Source: Eumeta japonica (taxonomy: Eukaryota > Arthropoda > Insecta > Lepidoptera > Psychidae). From it: a DNA stretch of 64,000 bases. Shown in pieces: positions 1 to 10,620 of this stretch. Both the position numbers and the translations under genes were made by a program. Below the pieces are notes generated by a model. That model searched no databases, was not told where the DNA came from, and was given only the letters and a program-made list of their open reading frames with translations. Position 1 is the first letter of the stretch. Each line of letters opens with the position of its first letter. The DNA lies in contig BGZK01000095.1 in assembly GCA_005406025.1 (NCBI GenBank), positions 682,001 to 746,000 of the forward strand, given 5' to 3'.

Positions 1-1019
1 ACAATTACCTCCCTAAAAAAATTAATAAAATATAAATAAATATTAAGATAAAGTACTCTTAAATGCTTCATATTATGCGTCTTGCAATAATTATTTGGTA
101 TTAGGTACCATAAAAATAATTATATCTATGGTTGTACTGAGAACACAAATTGTTACAATTTATAAAGTTAATCAAACATCCATCGGTTGGCAGCGGGCGT
201 TCTAGTTGTATTTTTAACAAGACTTGAAGAATAAAAAGCACTTAAACCGCGGTATAAGTGGTTATTGCAAAAGGAAATAATTCGGTATTGACAAAGATAA
301 ATTAACTATATTTCGTTTATTAACCCTGTACAAAAAATATAAAAAGCACGTATAGTACCTGCTAATGTTACATTATGGAAGGATATAAATCTGGAAGTAA
401 CAGGGCAATGTTTAATTTTTTGGTATATTGTTTATTTCTCCAATATGAAAACAACAAAAAGGCAATATTGTATCAGCTAATATTCTGTATTAAAGGACAT
501 AAGCCTGGTAGGTAAGTAATAAAGCAATTCAAACGTGTTTAAGTTTATTTTCTTTGTATAAAAACAGTAAAAAGCTCGTATTTGTACCTCCTAATATTCT
601 GTATGGAAAGATATAAATCGGGCAGTAACAAACACAAATTAATCGTTCCGTGTCTATATGCTCAACTATGATTTGTACTACAATATAATATTCGAGTATA
701 ATAGCGTGGCGCGCTTAAGAAAAAAAAATAGTTTAACTCCATATTTATAAGGAAAAGCTTCCCACGCTTTTGCACTTAAATAATAAACATTTTTCCATAT
801 TTTCCACAAATTGAATAAACATTTTTTTATAGAAACAGATTCAGATACGAGACGTCTCGAACATGACTAGTCCATATGAGTGTATAAGAACTTGTAGGAC
901 ATAAGAGTACTTGGAGACTGTATCTAATCTATTTAATCTATTCTATGGATCATATGGATCAAAAACAGTAATTTAAAATTGTAAGGTAATGCTATTATTT
1001 TATAATAATAATACTACAA
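1..1019. other. AT-rich DNA, no gene seen
   Basis: No coding exon, RNA gene or clear repeat boundary was seen. The stretch is AT-rich, with short A/T runs and scattered stop codons in all frames. Confidence 0.5.
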
Positions 1020-1023
1020 ATTC

Positions 1024-1190
1024 AACTCACGCCTTTTTCTTAAAGGTTAGACAGAGACTACAGTTTTCCACATGGTACGATCTTTGCATTTCTTTCTTGC
1101 TTCACTGACATCCGCTAACCATTTCGTATAAGCTCGTTGTTTCAGGGTGCCTGGCTCTTCTTTAATATGCCACCAATTTCGTTTGCATGA
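1024..1190 (-). pseudogene. 3' terminal fragment of a non-LTR (LINE) reverse transcriptase ORF
   Basis: Read on the minus strand, this gives a short frame ending in VSEARKKCKDRTMWKTVVSV followed by a stop. It matches the conserved extreme C-terminus of a common insect LINE ORF2, in which a (M)NV-EAK--CKDRS-W pattern ends the protein. On the plus strand it reads as an 'ACGCCT...AGGCAGAGAC' motif that recurs at 15.15 kb; related fragments of the same ORF lie at 30.3 and 44.1 kb. Only about 50 codons remain, so it is a 5'-truncated dead copy. Assignment to a LINE clade is not possible from this piece. Confidence 0.6.
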
Positions 1191-1319
1191 GATTTCTTAC
1201 TCGCAAGAGAAAAATATTTATCATGGTTCATATTAGGATATAATAGAACATTGTCAGTTTATTTTCAAAAAGTGCCATAATGATTAGTATTTTTAATTGA
1301 AATTTCAAAAGCAGAACAT

Positions 1320-2010
1320 TTATAGGATCACATCGGCATCTGTCTGTCTGTTTATCTGAACAGATTCTCTGAGACTTTTCCATGTAGTTGATTCATATTT
1401 GACATAGTTATAAATTAAGAAGTTACACAAGCATACACATGAGGTACAGAAATCGAGTTATGGGTATAACGTTTTGAATATTAAAGTGGAAGTAAAAAAA
1501 GGCAATTAAGGTTCGATATCTCTAAAGAAAAATAGGAAGCCGTATAGGATCACTTCGTTGCCCGTGTGGCCGTTTGTCTACCAGTCTGTTAAGACCTTTT
1601 TTTCAGGTTGATGTTGTTGAAATTAATACTCAAATTGAAATTAATATTAAATACCTAGGTCTGAGATCCATTGGAGCAGTAATAAAATCGTCATTGTGAG
1701 TCAAGATAACCAAATAATCCGGCCCAAAATTCGGCTATTTATGGTTTATATTTCGAAACTGATAAGCAAATCAAAACCGAGTTATTTTATATTAAAAAAA
1801 AATTTCTTTTGTGATCACAAGCTTATGATTGCAACTGGAATACAGACCTTGATTTAGACCAATATATGGGTTAACAATTTTTTTAGTTCCCGTTATGAAA
1901 TTTAAGATTTTAAAAAATTCGGGTAATTTTAAATCGTCGGGAATTTTTTTCGAATAATATTTTCGATATTCCTGGGAGCGAAATGTCGCCAATGTCAGTA
2001 TAGAAAAAAG
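1320..2010 (+). repeat. Degenerate lepidopteran dispersed repeat (CTGTCTGTCTG class)
   Basis: Two similar openings, TATAGGATCAC at 1321 and 1544, are each followed by CTGTCTG- or GTCTGTTAAGACC-like text. The end near 1970-2005 (TTCCTGGGAGCGAAATGTCG) resembles the ends of long non-coding dispersed repeats common in Lepidoptera. No protein is encoded. Boundaries are approximate, and recognition rests on memory of such repeats rather than on a second copy in this window. Confidence 0.4.
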
Positions 2011-2036
2011 ACAACAAACGGGAAGACTATTTTTGG

Positions 2037-2309
2037 ATGAAATGCCTACGTATATTTTTAATTTTGTACAGGATCTTCGGCCTGCACTTATTCGGTTTTT
2101 ATTTAATCAAATTAGGCAGGTGGTCCTTCAATAGATACTTAAAGAGCAACCGTTTAATGCAATCGAGCTGGCACACCAAGGGTACCGCACCTCTGCAAAT
2201 GTATTTGTGTCATTGCATTTCCTTTTTGAGATTTTTGGCGCGAGCCGGACTCACATTTGCCCGTATTTTTATTATCTGTTGTTTAATTTTAGAGTTTGCA
2301 CTAGCTTAA
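2037..2309 (+). CDS. Unassigned 90-codon hydrophobic ORF
   Basis: The frame opens with ATG and ends with TAA, encoding 90 residues with two hydrophobic stretches (about residues 5-25 and 68-90) and a basic middle. The start, LYRIFGLHLFGF, is reminiscent of the N-terminus of insect gustatory receptors, where an R-I-F-G-L motif precedes the first membrane span. No second exon, conserved C-terminal TYhhhhhQF motif or clear donor site was found. It could equally be a chance frame or decayed receptor exon. A possible acceptor (TTTTGTACAG) lies inside the frame at about 2070. Real coding status is doubtful. Confidence 0.2.
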   Translation: MKCLRIFLILYRIFGLHLFGFYLIKLGRWSFNRYLKSNRLMQSSWHTKGTAPLQMYLCHCISFLRFLARAGLTFARIFIICCLILEFALA

Positions 2310-4040
2310 GCCTACATGAATTACCCTTTTCATAACACGATAAAAAAACCAAGTAAAAAAATTATTTTGTTTAATTATTTTTGTATTTAATATCGATTTT
2401 CGCTTACATTTCGGTGGAAATTTTTATTGAATCAATTGAGATCCTAGTCATTCTCTGCTAGTTCTTTACAAGAACATCTGAATCGACGTCCTAGCTAAAA
2501 CGTGTTGTCATGCAGCATTAATTTAAAGCTTTACATAAAGCTAATTCGAAACATGTATGTTACACGTAATTCCTAACATGCGATTAGATAGCAAAATAGA
2601 ATTGTAATTTTCGGTATGGCGTTTTATTTTTCATTTTTTATTGAAAATAAAGAATATTTTGAAAAAAAAAATAACTAGCTATCTCTTACGCTTCAAAAGG
2701 TACGACATTTTAAGCGTAAGACAGAAGATGGAAAGAAAAGTGACCAAAGATTAGTAAAAGGGTCCCTTCAGGAAAGCTGTTCTATTTTTAGAATTGATTT
2801 TTCAACACATCGATTGGATATTTTTCACTAATTTTTCCAGTTCCTCTCACAGATTTGGTAGAACAGTAGCCGTTATTTAAGTTATCAAGTTCCACGGTAC
2901 TCATTCTAAGCATTGATTGTTTGCTAAAAAAGCGAAAGATTTTAGCGTAATTTGTTTTTCATTTGGTATCCCCCAATTATTAGAAACTTACAATGCGAAT
3001 GAAATTGTACTTCACCATCTGGACAGACATTGCAATTGTCCTTAATCGTAGTCCGTGTAATATAATGTACTGTTTTCAACGAAAGCAAAGGATATCGTAA
3101 TTGTCGAAATTGAGCAAATATGAAATTCAGTCAATAAACAGGAAACGTTCACGTCTTAAATCAAAAATCAACCCTGGTTAAATAAATCAATGTACTTTTT
3201 TAACTAGCAATGATATTACGAACGAAATAAATCAATTGCCGAATCCGTTACAGCGATAAAATCGCAAATCAACTTAAGTAATTCAATTTACGGACGAAAG
3301 TTAAGGAACCGAGATAAGAAATTTTATGAGTAACGATTTTGAGTACAGAAAGATAAAGTGAATTCTTATTTAAAGCGGAATTCAGTTAAAATGCTAATTC
3401 TAATAAATGAAACGGGATACAGAGTAAGATTGTGTAGAGAAAGAGAAAATATTACAACAGATTTGCGGACAGATTATACAGTTGGCAACTTCAGAACTGC
3501 TATTTAAAGTTCGTTTCATAGAAATCGGGTCGCTCCTTAAACACTAAACCTTTTGCTAATATTTCAATAAATCTCAACTAAATAGTTGCCACAGAAATTT
3601 GTAAATTAATTCACATTACATTTCTATTTATTTATTTTTTATTAATTAACTAGGATAAATGTTAGAAATACCCTTTCCTATTATAGTAGCAGTTTCTTTT
3701 CATTATATTCCTACCCCATGATATTAACTTATGAGGACATAACATGCATAATTTATAACGGGTGTTTGGCATTTTCATGGCATTTCTTGATATTAATATC
3801 GTCAGATCGATGATATTCACAGCAACAAACGGTATTAGGCATTTCGGCTGTAACTTCATACGACGCTCTCACGCGCCATCCTTTCTCTATAGTATGGATG
3901 TCGAATTACCAGTCGTGTTATTGCACTGACAGACATGTGTGAAATGTGATATCCCTGATGTGTTGATCTCATCACGATACTGTTATCGCCTTGCTGCGGT
4001 CGCTGGCGGGGGAGCGTAGTCATTGTTATTTCAGTGAAAA
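2310..4040. other. No gene seen
   Basis: AT-rich sequence with no supported exon. A 10-bp perfect inverted repeat (TCTTACGCTT / AAGCGTAAGA) sits at about 2690-2735. A slightly GC-richer patch at 3870-4020 directly precedes the mariner and has no readable exon. Confidence 0.5.
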
Positions 4041-4211
4041 TACTAGGTAAGGAAAAAAGTTTTCTTGTATTTCATGTGTTTGTATCTGGCTAGTTTTGAT
4101 ACCATTAATAGATGAGATTTAATGAAAAAGAAGAAAAGTGAAAAGTAAAAATGGTGTCCCGCCATTTTTCTTTTTTCTGTCTACCAAAAAGAGTAGATAT
4201 AACGTATAAAT

Positions 4212-5128
4212 TCGATACAATTCGAAATGTTATTGCAAAAAAGGGCAAAATGCGACACAAGCCGCAAAAAAAAATTGTGACGTTTATGGATCTAACGTAG
4301 TGTCGATAAGAGTAGTTCAAAATTGGTTCAAGCGTTTTCGGTCCGATAATTTTGATGTTAAAGTTGAACCTCGCTCTGTTCGACATGTTACGGATAAATC
4401 CAAAGCCATTTTGAAAAAATTAGAGCAAGATAGACGTATTAGTTCTTACGTTATAGCTAAAGAGCTAAGGTCGACCACAAAACAGTTTTGATACATTTAA
4501 AAAAAGTTGAATGTACAAAAAAGTTCAATACTTGGGTCACGCACGAGCTCACTGAAAGAAATCTAATCAATCGGGTACTCACTTGCGATTCTTAACTGAA
4601 ATGTAGTAAAACCAAACCGTTTTTGAAAAGATTGATCACTGGTGATTAAAAGTAGATTCCCTATGACAAGAATGTACGAAAAAGATTATGGTCAAAAAAC
4701 GAGCAAGCTCCACAGTCTATAGCGAAACCCGGATTAACTCAAAATAAATTGATACTATGTGTATGATGGGGTTTGTAGAGCATTACTCATTATGAGCTTC
4801 TAGCGCTGGGAAAAACCACTAATTTGAATCTCTAATTCAAACAGCTGATGAGACTTAAGCAAGAAATAGGGGAAAAACGACGGGAATTGATCAACAGAAA
4901 GGGTGTAGTTTTTCACGATGTTAACGTCAAAGCACAGCCATCTTTAGCAACTTAGTCAGCATTGAGAGAGTTTGGTTGACAAGTTTTAATAAATGGCATT
5001 CACCCTATACCTTTTTCATCTGTTTTGGTCTCTTTAAAATTATTTGTGTACCTTAACATCAAAAGAGGACTGCCAAAACTACTTCGCAGTTTTTTGGTCA
5101 GAATTTCTAAATTTTCTACCGTAAGGGG
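4212..5128 (+). pseudogene. Broken mariner transposase
   Basis: The N-terminal helix-turn-helix region is clear: a KKGK start, then after a frameshift SIRVVQNWFKRFRSDNFDVK, then EPRS and LEQDRRISSYVIAKEL. The catalytic part follows with LITGD, in which the residues after the first catalytic Asp are stops where Glu and Trp are expected (GD*K*). Next come YDKNVRKRLWSKNEQAPQ and KPGLT. The second catalytic Asp region reads FHDVNV where FH-DNA is expected, so Asp appears replaced by Val. The PPYSPDLAP block is degraded. There are several stops and at least one frameshift. The only open run is a 63-codon piece at 4300-4491. Confidence 0.8.
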
Positions 5129-5203
5129 TACAGTAAATTTATAGGTACAGGTACAGTAAATTAATAGGTACAGTAAATTTTCTACAGTAAATTTTCTACG
5201 TGT
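5128..5203 (+). repeat. Short tandem repeat inside the mariner 3' end
   Basis: Four or five imperfect copies of a roughly 14-bp unit TACAGTAAATTTTC, interleaved with GGTACAG, lie near the 3' end of the element. They probably arose by slippage after insertion. Confidence 0.6.
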
Positions 5204-5329
5204 CACTACCTATATAATGGCCACAACTTGAACGAATTGGCATATATATCATATAATTAAATGTAAATAAAATTTAATGAAAAATTTTATTGATTTTTAT
5301 ATAAAACACAAAAAAAATCCCCGACCTTA

Positions 5330-7765
5330 TATTTTAGTAAAAATTTGTATTTAGATGAACAGAGTAATGAACGAGCTCCAAAAAACATGTTTGTATTTAA
5401 CGAGTGACGGCTTGTTATGTTTATGTTATAATGAAAAACATATTTTTATTATTATAATTTATATTATACTCTTTACAATAAATTTAATTATAAAAAATGT
5501 GAAATACTTGAATCCTTGTATATTCCCATTATAGTAAACAAATGACCAAATATAAATGAGCAAATACAACAAACTTTATATTTTTTTTAGTCTTACAAGC
5601 TTTATAGTTTTCATCGCAAAAATGATGCATAGATGTATAAAATACGACATATAAAATATAAAAGGAGATGCTTTTCGAGAGAAAGACATAAGATACGATT
5701 TACATTAGTTTAAGGGAGAGTTAAAAAAGGGTGAAAGAAAAACAAACATAATATAGTAATAATATTTCGTAGATACGCAAATATGTTAAGAGTCAGAGAT
5801 TTTATGTGTTTAATAACGATAATATTTCTTGAACATCCTCTGCGATATTGAACGTCAATTTATTTTTAATATTGTTTTTAGTGTTATAGTACGTAATGTA
5901 CTAATAGAACTTTATTTTAAAATACACGAATATAACCTAAATAAGAAAGTTATTGTTTCTTAAAATAAAGGTCATTAAGAGATTTATGTACGCCTATTTC
6001 TGTAAAGAGGTATTATTTTATTAATTGTAAAAGGTAGAGAGTTATATGGGAAATTGAGAAGGATAAGATGTGATTCGAAGTAACTTTGACTTGATTGAAG
6101 CTAAAATATTCTTTAAGGTTGCATTTAATTGCTCAATTGGAAACAACATTTATTTGGTGATCGAGTCACGAGCCAGTTCATCATCAGGCCCATGATGGCA
6201 CTGATTACACAGTATGCTACTTCACGATCTGGAGATATTATAGTGGTAGAAACTGCACTGCGATAGGACAAAAAAATGGATTCGTATATGGCCATGTTAA
6301 CCGTGTGATCAAAAATCTATTGTCATGTTTCTAATCAGTCAGTGCCTAAGTATACTCTCCTGTTATCTTTTTATTTCAGAGTAAGAAACCTGCATCCTCA
6401 AGCTCTCCATGCTGGTCTAGATCGAGGTGGGGGTTTTCATTGCCAGCTAATTTTAATTGACGTTCAAAATTGGCTGGCAGTTTACGAGTATTCCATGGCA
6501 CGGACTGAATGGCATAGTTCGACTTGAGTTAGTTTGTTACATGGTCATTTTGACCGTGGTCATCATCGAATCTCGTCATTCCTGTTTGAAAGCGACGCTT
6601 TTGACTACCGAGCCACGGTCGCTTTTGGTATATATATAGCAAACGAACACAAACCTTCTAGATGGGTATTAAGTCTCATGTCAGGGGCGAGTCAAGGCAG
6701 TCATGTGAATATTATTGAGTTATAAAGACCCGGCGGGCGAGTGAAGCGAGAGTTGATGAAGTTAAGTACGGCGTAAAATAAATAAAAAAAAATGTAAAAT
6801 GTTAATCTGTAATATAAAGGCCTTTAAATGGTTTAACTTTTGGATACTCAAATGTGAGTATTTTTTTATTATTAAGTAATAATTTTTTTGTTGGACAATT
6901 GGACAATTATTTTATATAAATAAAAAAATCTAGTAACGTTGCCCATTCGCCAATGAACAAGACTCTTAAATATAATATATGAGTTGAATCTTTTTATACG
7001 TTTTGTTGGCGAATTTCTGAATTTAATAACGTAACATAAATTTGCCCATTTAATAAAAAAAAAAATACATAAATACATTTTAAGTATGAAGAAAATAAGT
7101 GTATTTAAAATACCATGTAATATAGTCAAATTATGTATATACATTTATATAATAATAATAGCTTATTACAAAATATTAAACTAATAATATTATTAAGAAA
7201 TGCTTACGAAATAAATTTTTTATCAGTTATTTCAATTGTGTCTGAATAATGGCGTCGGGTAAAATTGTAATGTGATAATTCTATTTTATATTATATTAAA
7301 TAAATTTTCTTTATCAACTTTATCTTGTCAAACCTATGCTAGTATCATCATTTATTAGTTACTATAGTACAAATTTAAGAACAGGATATTAACTTTTATT
7401 CGTGTCACTTTTATTGATCATTGCTAATTTTCTTCTCGATGAAATTAAAATATACGATTGTACAAAAATATTTAATTGAAAAACAAAATTGAGTAAGTGA
7501 ATTTTTTGAATAAAGGAACACATTTAATATTTCGTTAGATTCATATTAATGACTTTAATATAAGAGTTACTTTTCATTGAAATAAATTGATGTCATTCGT
7601 CGACTGTTGACGTTTTGTACGTGCGGTAGGATCAATCTTTGAATTGTGTACGGCAATTGGTGAAATGCCATTGGTAATTTGAGAATACTTTTCATGTTTT
7701 CATTTGTTAATCACACGCTTTTGAAAATTTACCTCACTCAATTCTTATATTTAAAATATTTGTAT
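5330..7765. other. No gene; one unexplained GC-richer block
   Basis: Mostly AT-rich and featureless. The part from about 6130 to 6770 is GC-richer, with overlapping short frames on both strands, and ends in a CGGCGGGCGAGTGAAGCG text reminiscent of Helitron termini but without the CTAG ending. I could not match any of it to a protein family or RNA. Confidence 0.4.
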
Positions 7766-7990
7766 GGCGTCGTGGCTCAGCGGACCGGGTATGGGTTTTA
7801 GTTTAAAGACTGGCGAATTGATCGTCGAGTTGTTAACAGAATTTAAATTCAACCATTCTACACACTCTTCGGGAGGCACGTTAAGCGGATGGCGGTCGTT
7901 ACGAACTACCTGACCGACACGTGATCCCCCGTATGCTCAACTTTGGGGCGATTATACTAATAAATGGTTTTATTAGTCAATTTTTAATTT
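7766..7990 (+). repeat. tRNA-like SINE fragment
   Basis: The element opens with GGCGTCGTGGCTCAGCGG, which contains a good RNA polymerase III A box (TGGCTCAGCGG). A B box is only weakly recognisable. The tail (GGATGGCGGTCGTTACGAAC, GACACGTGATCCCCCGTATG, then CTAATAAATGG) matches my memory of tRNA-derived lepidopteran SINEs. It abuts the LINE ORF1 remnant downstream. End points are approximate. Confidence 0.5.
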
Positions 7991-8029
7991 CTGTATTTCC
8001 CACTCTGGCTCGTTCTCGCGGTCCTTCCT

Positions 8030-8320
8030 AAGACCGACGAAGCCAGATTATTTTTTTTAAATCTTAATGAAGTGCGCGGTCTCTCGGGTATACTAGCGGA
8101 GGCCCCACACAAGACAAGTGGTCCGGGTGAGTGTCACCGATGTCAAAAATACGGACAAGTAGCCACGAATTACCACGCAGATCCGCGCTGTGTCAAATAT
8201 CTGGTACAGCACTGGATCTGAGAGTACCCGCGCACTCTTGAGTCGGAGAGGAAACCTTCATTGCGTCAATTGCGGCCAGGATCACACGGCCAACTATAGA
8301 GGAACGAGGCATTTATTTAT
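8030..8320 (+). pseudogene. Jockey-type LINE ORF1 (gag-like) zinc-knuckle remnant
   Basis: The frame reads VRGLSGILAEAPH then GPGECHRCQKYGQVATNYHA, DPRCVKYLVQHW and, after a frameshift, CVNCGQDHTANYRG. This is the double CCHC zinc-knuckle region of ORF1 proteins of Jockey-like non-LTR retrotransposons, which bind the element RNA. A stop follows the second knuckle's start, the expected cysteine after HWT is tyrosine, and the third motif lies in another frame, so the protein is dead. An open 105-codon frame at 8190-8507 only partly coincides with the gag frame. Confidence 0.75.
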
Positions 8321-9060
8321 CATTTATTATAACCGATTGAATCCGGCGGTCGATGTGATCTTTAGCCGTGAAGATGGTATGACACACCGAAGACTATATA
8401 AGCCAAGTGCGGTACTACGCGCCAATACGGATTCCATTGATACAAAAGAAAATAATTATTTATTGTCGTTGTTATTATTATATCTGTATCATTCTAATTC
8501 GAATTAGAGAGAATAAACTCTAATTTGAATTTCGTATAATTATTAGCGACCTACATTTCTGGAGGCTAGATGATTAACTTATGCGGATTTTCCTTTCCTT
8601 TCATCAGCTTCATTACACTTGGAAAACATAAATTATCTTCTTATGAGAAATCTCTCCTTACCTTATGAGTAATTTTCCACTATTTAGTAAAACAATTCTA
8701 CTTTCATTATGGTTTAAAAATTATAATTTTTGTATTGTGGTTCGCGTTATAATTTAATGTGACCAGAAGTGTAAATCAGTTGTAGTCGAAATTAAGTCTT
8801 GTAAAATATCATAAAATATGAAGTATAGGTATTTGTATATGTATAATCATGCCGAAAGCCCATACAAACTCTATTCGAAAAAGCATTGCTTTTGATAAGA
8901 AGCATTTACTTATACTTACCATAGCGTACGCTGCAGATGATTTTATTTCGTTCATAACACACTTAGCGAGCAGCGTACACTTAGTGTAGACTTAGTAAAA
9001 AACGTATAACTTACAAATAGCAGAGCTTAACTTATAAATAGCAAAGTATGGCTAAGAGTT
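8321..9060. other. No gene seen
   Basis: AT-rich sequence between two LINE fragments. It includes a short inverted repeat around the AATTCGAATTAGAG text at 8495-8530. Nothing is assignable. Confidence 0.4.
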
Positions 9061-9073
9061 TTCGCCTACTCAT

Positions 9074-9430
9074 GTGTGCGTAGTGTTAGCACGCCGCACG
9101 CCACGCCGCGGCGTGCAGCTGCTTACGGTGCGCCGTAACAAGCAGAATAAATTCTGTAGAAGAGCAGCTGACGCACCATGGTACGTAAAAAACTCTGTGC
9201 TTAACCGGGATCTAGACTTCCCAACTATTTCCAAATTTATGAAGGACGCATCAGAGCGTTTCTTCGATATAGGGAGTAGCCATCCGAATCCATTATTAGT
9301 CTCGGTCGTATCATACAAGCCACATTCTCCACATCATTTTTTGTAGAAGATCATGGAATTTCCTATTAGATCAGCCCGACAATCTCACCGTCGAGGTGGA
9401 AAACCTTATAGAACCAAATAAAATGGCTAT
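9074..9430 (+). pseudogene. C-terminal tail of a Jockey-like LINE reverse transcriptase
   Basis: The frame reads through RRNKQNKFCRRAADAPWYVK, then NSVLNRDLDFPTI, FMKDASERFFDIGSSHPNPL and a final RNFLLDQPDNLTVEVENLIE segment. Jockey-clade ORF2 proteins end this way after the RT domain (APWYVRN--LHRDL--PTI, then FF----SHPNPL). Only the last roughly 110 residues remain and a stop interrupts after PHHFL. It is a 5'-truncated copy, the usual outcome of LINE insertion. Confidence 0.75.
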
Positions 9431-9985
9431 TAAATAGGAGTAAGGATTACCCCATTTATAACAACCCTTGAAGGTCATCAATCCGATGCGTTCCCCGCTA
9501 CTCCTGGTGTCCCTTTTGAAGTTTCAGTCCGTACTGAAAACTTTACGTGACCTTCTTTGGCGAGGTGCCCGCTTAAAAGGCACCCATAGGGCAGTCACGC
9601 GTCGACGGCATCACTATGCCGAAAGGGCCGCGTTTAAGATGAAGACATCAAAGCGTTTTGTTTTCGAAATTGCAGATTTAAGTTGTTGAGGAGGTTTTTG
9701 GTCCGTGCGAGTCGGACACACCCGTTTGTCCGACTTTCACCCCTTTCGCACCGGGAGAACTGCAAAAAAAAGTGCGTCCGTCGCAGTTGTACTCCGACCG
9801 CCACATGTGAAGTTCGGTTGTAATAAAGAAGTCTTGATCGCCTCAAAACTCTGTCCATCAATGTACCCACCGCACCGCAAGAAATCTGTTCTCCGAAGCC
9901 ACGTGTGAAGGAAAATCCGAAGTGCGGGCTTACGTGGCGATAGCCGAAATCGCCGTTACAAAAGGCATTATAGGCCTTTAAAAAA
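9431..9985 (+). repeat. Probable LINE 3' untranslated tail
   Basis: A GC-richer stretch follows the RT tail in the same orientation and ends near CCTTTAAAAAATAATTATT. It contains short open frames on both strands, including a 183-codon minus-strand frame across 9634-10185, but none looks like a known protein. Position suggests the 3' UTR of the LINE. I cannot confirm the end point. Confidence 0.4.
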
Positions 9986-10144
9986 TAATTATTTTTATTA
10001 ACGAAATTCCTTAGTATATCTTTACTTCGAACAAAGTTGAGTAAGAAAAAAAATCGTTCGCTCGATGAGAAAAATAGCTCTTCGTAATTAAGAATAAGCT
10101 TAGCGGAAACGTATAGGAATTTATGTTTACAAACGAAAAGAAGA

Positions 10145-10620
10145 GAACAGAAAAACGCTATTTCGCTAAGTTGTCTATTTATCATATTCTTTTTTGTTTA
10201 TAATAATGCGCGACGTGTTTCACAGAACAGAAAAACATTATTTCGCTAAGTTGTCTGTTTATCATATTCTTTTTTGTTTATAATAATGCGCGACGTGTTT
10301 CACAGAACAGAAAAACATTATTTCGCTAAGTTGTCTGTTTATCATATTCTTTTTTGTTTATAATAATGCGCGACGTGTTTCACAGAACAGAAAAACATTA
10401 TTTCGCTAAGTTGTCTGTTTATCATATTCTTTTTTGTTTATAATAATGCGCGACGTGTTTCACAGAACAGAAAAACATTATTTCGCTAAGTTGTCTGTTT
10501 ATCATATTCTTTTTTGTTTATAATAATGCGCGACGTGTTTCACAGAACAGAAAAACATTATTTCGCTAAGTTGTCTGTTTGTCATATTATATATTGTCTT
10601 TTGTTTATAATAATGCTCGC
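10145..10620. repeat. 80-bp tandem repeat array, about six units
   Basis: The marker CGACGTGTTT recurs at 10211, 10291, 10371, 10451 and 10531, an exact 80-bp spacing. The four inner units are identical. The first unit differs at a few positions, and the last diverges after TTGTCTGTTTGTC. Each unit contains TTTCGCTAAGTTGTCTGTTT, a T-rich run, then TAATAATGCGCGACG. The period is not a multiple of three, and the short ORF at the right end is incidental. Identical inner units point to recent expansion or homogenisation. Confidence 0.95.

Larger units (their letters stand above)
4043..5329 (+). mobile_element. Full-length dead mariner element (cecropia-like terminal repeats)
   Basis: A 1287-bp unit, the usual size of a mariner, bounded by the TA target dinucleotide on both sides (4041-4042 and 5330-5331). 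The left end starts CTAGGTAAGGAAAAAAG, and the right end read inward starts TAAGGTCGGGGA. Both align with the terminal repeats of the deleted copy at 24572-25202 (GAAGGTCGGAGAAAAAG and TTAGGTTGAGGCAAAAG), so the two belong to one family. The interior carries a broken plus-strand transposase. The terminal repeats are diverged, which fits an old insertion. Confidence 0.85.

Noticed and set aside
9634..10185. 183-codon minus-strand ORF, the longest in the window
   Set aside because: Covers the LINE 3' tail and the first unit of the 80-bp array; no domain and mixed composition.
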